Assembly (NCBI GenBank): GCA_017984435.1
Contig: JAGNZK010000024.1
Span: 1-40,774 of the forward strand
DNA: 40,774 nt
Direction: 5' to 3'
DNA from: Nitrosomonas sp.
GTDB taxonomy: Bacteria; Pseudomonadota; Gammaproteobacteria; Burkholderiales; Nitrosomonadaceae
Position numbers and translations under genes: made by a program. A model generated the notes under the pieces. It saw nothing but the letters and a program-made list of their open reading frames with translations, had not been told where the DNA came from and searched no databases. Shown piece by piece: positions 38,936 to 40,774 of the stretch (position 1 is its first letter; every line of letters starts with the position of its first letter).

Positions 38936-40318
38936 ATGACACGCAATACGGAGAATAACTCTTCAACACACAGTAATCCAAAATCTAGCTGGGTTTGGCA
39001 TTGCACTGATATATCCATTGATGCCGGGCAAATATCCATTTTAGCAGTACTAGAAACAATGGTGGCTGTCGGCGTGTACTGGTGGCTTGTACTTCAATTT
39101 GAATGGCCCTGGATGGCTTTTATTACTATGGTTGCCGCACCACTATTGCTGCTACGCTCAATTGAATCCACAGCACTTGGGATCAGACTATTGCGAGCAT
39201 ACTGGACCCCTGGTTATAAAAAAAACATCAGTCAGCAAGAAAAGATATTCATTTTTATACTTATTATTACGACGGCACTCTTAGCATGCTATTGGTTCGT
39301 AATGTACGGCTTAATGAACTACACCAGTTGGCCCTTATTTTGGTGTATCACTACATTGATCATAGGTGCATTTTTAGTTGTTTTTGTAATCACAATCGTG
39401 ATTGCGGGCCCGGGGGCGCTCATGGGCAGAATTGCGGACTCTATTATTTTTAAGATGTTATTCAATTTTTTACTTTTCCCACTTCTAATAATGGGTCTTC
39501 TTATTAGAGCGTTGACTATCCGGATCTATGCAACATTGCGCCATCCGATTGCTGGATTAGCGCAATTACCGCAAAATTGGCGTGAAACGCTATTGGTGAT
39601 TGACTTTCTTCATCTACCAGAATTGCTGCCACAAGCTAGCACAATAGATCCTGCATTCGGCGTAAAAGGAGCGTGGGCAATGCAGCAGAAATTTAATTGG
39701 CCAAACAGAATAATCGGCTCTGTACAAATACTTGCCTTATACATTCCCGCCTTGATCTATCGTTGGAGCCTAAAAGCTAGTGCCTGGTTATGGCTTCCAC
39801 TCTCTGTAGGGCTCACACCACCATTACACCAAAAGAGTGCGCAAGACAGCCGCCGCCTGATGGCCATTCATCATGCATGGCACTGGCAATATCTGATCAT
39901 TGCCAGCATTGGTATTCTGTGGTTGCTATCCGCCACATCTTGGTTGGAAACATGGTCACCTTTATTGCCTGCTGAATACGCCACAATTCGCGCCAATCTG
40001 CCAGCTCCCCCTCCATTTGGTTTACGCTATGTATTGGCATGCTCAGCTTGCTTATTGATTATGCTATTGATAGTTAAATCCAGAAACCTCAAAGCCAGCC
40101 ACGGTCCAATACTGGAGTCACCTAATGAATTTAATGCATTGTCTGCGCAAGACCAGGCTGAGTTTCTATCACTAGCAAAAGGTATCGATAGAATACGTTT
40201 ACTAGTGATCGCAGCTCTAATCTTATGGGGAGAAATGATGGCACTCGGCTTCTTTCATGCACGCTACCCAGATATTGTAGAGCGATTCATTTCGCCTACA
40301 CTGCTGTTTTACTTATGA
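38936..40318 (+). CDS. Polytopic membrane protein of unknown function
   Basis: I do not recognise this 460-residue protein. It has about nine hydrophobic segments (near residues 32-55, 58-80, 101-123, 131-158, 170-195, 260-290, 318-335, 362-380 and 430-450). There is no signal peptide; the first 25 residues are hydrophilic and rich in Asn and Ser. Between segments 5 and 6 is a soluble loop with TLRHPIAGLAQLPQNWRETL. Its base composition is lower in G+C than the glycan operon just before it, and it is 45 nt after pgl. It could be transcribed with that operon or alone. Confidence 0.8.
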   Translation: MTRNTENNSSTHSNPKSSWVWHCTDISIDAGQISILAVLETMVAVGVYWWLVLQFEWPWMAFITMVAAPLLLLRSIESTALGIRLLRAYWTPGYKKNISQQEKIFIFILIITTALLACYWFVMYGLMNYTSWPLFWCITTLIIGAFLVVFVITIVIAGPGALMGRIADSIIFKMLFNFLLFPLLIMGLLIRALTIRIYATLRHPIAGLAQLPQNWRETLLVIDFLHLPELLPQASTIDPAFGVKGAWAMQQKFNWPNRIIGSVQILALYIPALIYRWSLKASAWLWLPLSVGLTPPLHQKSAQDSRRLMAIHHAWHWQYLIIASIGILWLLSATSWLETWSPLLPAEYATIRANLPAPPPFGLRYVLACSACLLIMLLIVKSRNLKASHGPILESPNEFNALSAQDQAEFLSLAKGIDRIRLLVIAALILWGEMMALGFFHARYPDIVERFISPTLLFYL

Positions 40319-40432
40319 CACGCACATTAAAGTAGGTTGCAATTTGCTTTCCTTATTAACACTCGACAACACTGAGAACCGTGATCTCAAGAAGAAAGAC
40401 TATTCAGGAATACTTATTGAGGAACAATTTCA

Positions 40433-40602
40433 ATGAAAAAACTTGATGCCCCTACAGAAAATATCCTGACCGCTTTTGAAAAAGACGAATTCAAATCAAC
40501 CCCACCTTCAGAGGAAATCTGGTTAAATTCAAAACCGCGGTTAACGCTACTTTTTCCAAGGGCAAGCGAATCAATATCCATTATCTTCGCCTAATCTATT
40601 GA
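40433..40602 (+). pseudogene. Frameshifted remnant of a small antitoxin-like (ribbon-helix-helix) gene
   Basis: The first 28 residues (MKKLDAPTENILTAFEKDEF and on to PSEE) resemble the N terminus of small chromosomal antitoxins. From about 40522 the homology continues in the next frame (VKFKTAVNATFSKGKRINI), which matches the conserved KFKxAAxATFxKxKRVNIRL of those proteins, then breaks again. The frame-1 product stops at 40594 after 53 residues; the shifted frame stops at 40602. The expected C-terminal third is missing. The family was recalled, not searched. Confidence 0.55.
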
Positions 40603-40671
40603 AAAAAATCAATATGAATGAAAACGAACATTACTACTTGTCGCTAACAGCTAATAATATATAGATAAAAC

Positions 40672-40700
40672 TTGATTTATATATAATAGTTATATACATT
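40672..40700 (+). promoter_or_regulatory. Possible promoter for the gene at the window edge
   Basis: TTGATT (40672-40677), a 17-bp spacer and TACATT (40695-40700) each match four of six consensus bases. The stretch 40595-40731 is very A/T-rich and otherwise empty. Confidence 0.35.
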
Positions 40701-40731
40701 CTATACATCATTCTCAATACAGGAGCTAATC

Positions 40732-40774
40732 ATGCCGGTCACAACTTTCAATATCGACGAAAAAATGGGAAAAA
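40732..40774 (+). CDS. Start of an unidentified small gene (cut by window edge)
   Basis: ATG 40732 follows a clear AGGAG site 6 nt upstream and opens MPVTTFNIDEKMGK. Only 14 codons are visible. The start resembles some small ribbon-helix-helix DNA-binding proteins, but this is too little to call. Confidence 0.5.
   Translation, partial: MPVTTFNIDEKMGK

Overview
The window reads as a chromosomal segment of a betaproteobacterial ammonia oxidiser, most likely Nitrosomonas. Two stretches of the 16S gene match, from memory, the classic ammonia-oxidiser probes Nso1225 (2199-2218) and NSM156 (3269-3287). The gene content is Gram-negative core: ubiquinone, outer-membrane lipid transport and LPS-type surface glycan genes. 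The probe sequences were recalled and not looked up, so the genus is probable and the species is open.

Layout. 1-3760 (minus strand): the 5' part of a 23S gene, tRNA-Ala(TGC), tRNA-Ile(GAT), a complete 16S gene, and a leader with a near-consensus promoter, two boxA-like sites and a precursor-16S processing stem. 3761-4868 (minus): prfB with the programmed +1 frameshift. 5118-8763 (plus): ispD-ispF-thpR-tsaB-rimI-udg, closely packed. 8811-10085 (minus) lplT; 10325-11401 (plus) alr. 11447-15683 (minus): parvulin, YciI, YciB, a rubredoxin reductase/rubredoxin pair and mlaA. 15812-23950 (minus): prlC, a degenerate dihydroorotase (pyrX/pyrC'), pyrB, pyrR, ruvX, yqgE, coq7 and a GlcF-like protein. 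24115-26155 (plus): the rpsP-rimM-trmD-rplS operon. 26237-27514 (minus): ArsC-like, IalB-like and DUF2024 proteins.

27685-38890 is the accessory part: a divergent surface-glycan locus. The minus-strand arm, transcribed from 33873 down, encodes a probable GT-B glycosyltransferase, an FkbM methyltransferase, a GT2 glycosyltransferase, an O-antigen-ligase-like protein and two methyltransferases. The plus-strand arm encodes a KdsB-like cytidylyltransferase, an HpcH/HpaI pyruvate aldolase, a D-2-hydroxyacid dehydrogenase, an NAD-dependent epimerase, a HAD phosphatase and a 6-phosphogluconolactonase. The plus arm is visibly richer in G+C than its surroundings. Together these enzymes could build and CMP-activate a 3-deoxy-ulosonic acid by an aldolase route rather than by the standard Kdo-8-phosphate synthase route. 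This is the best candidate here for an undescribed system, and the function is inferred.

The window ends with an orphan polytopic membrane protein, a frameshifted remnant of a small antitoxin-like gene, and the first codons of a small gene cut by the window edge. No CRISPR array, insertion sequence or prophage was recognised.
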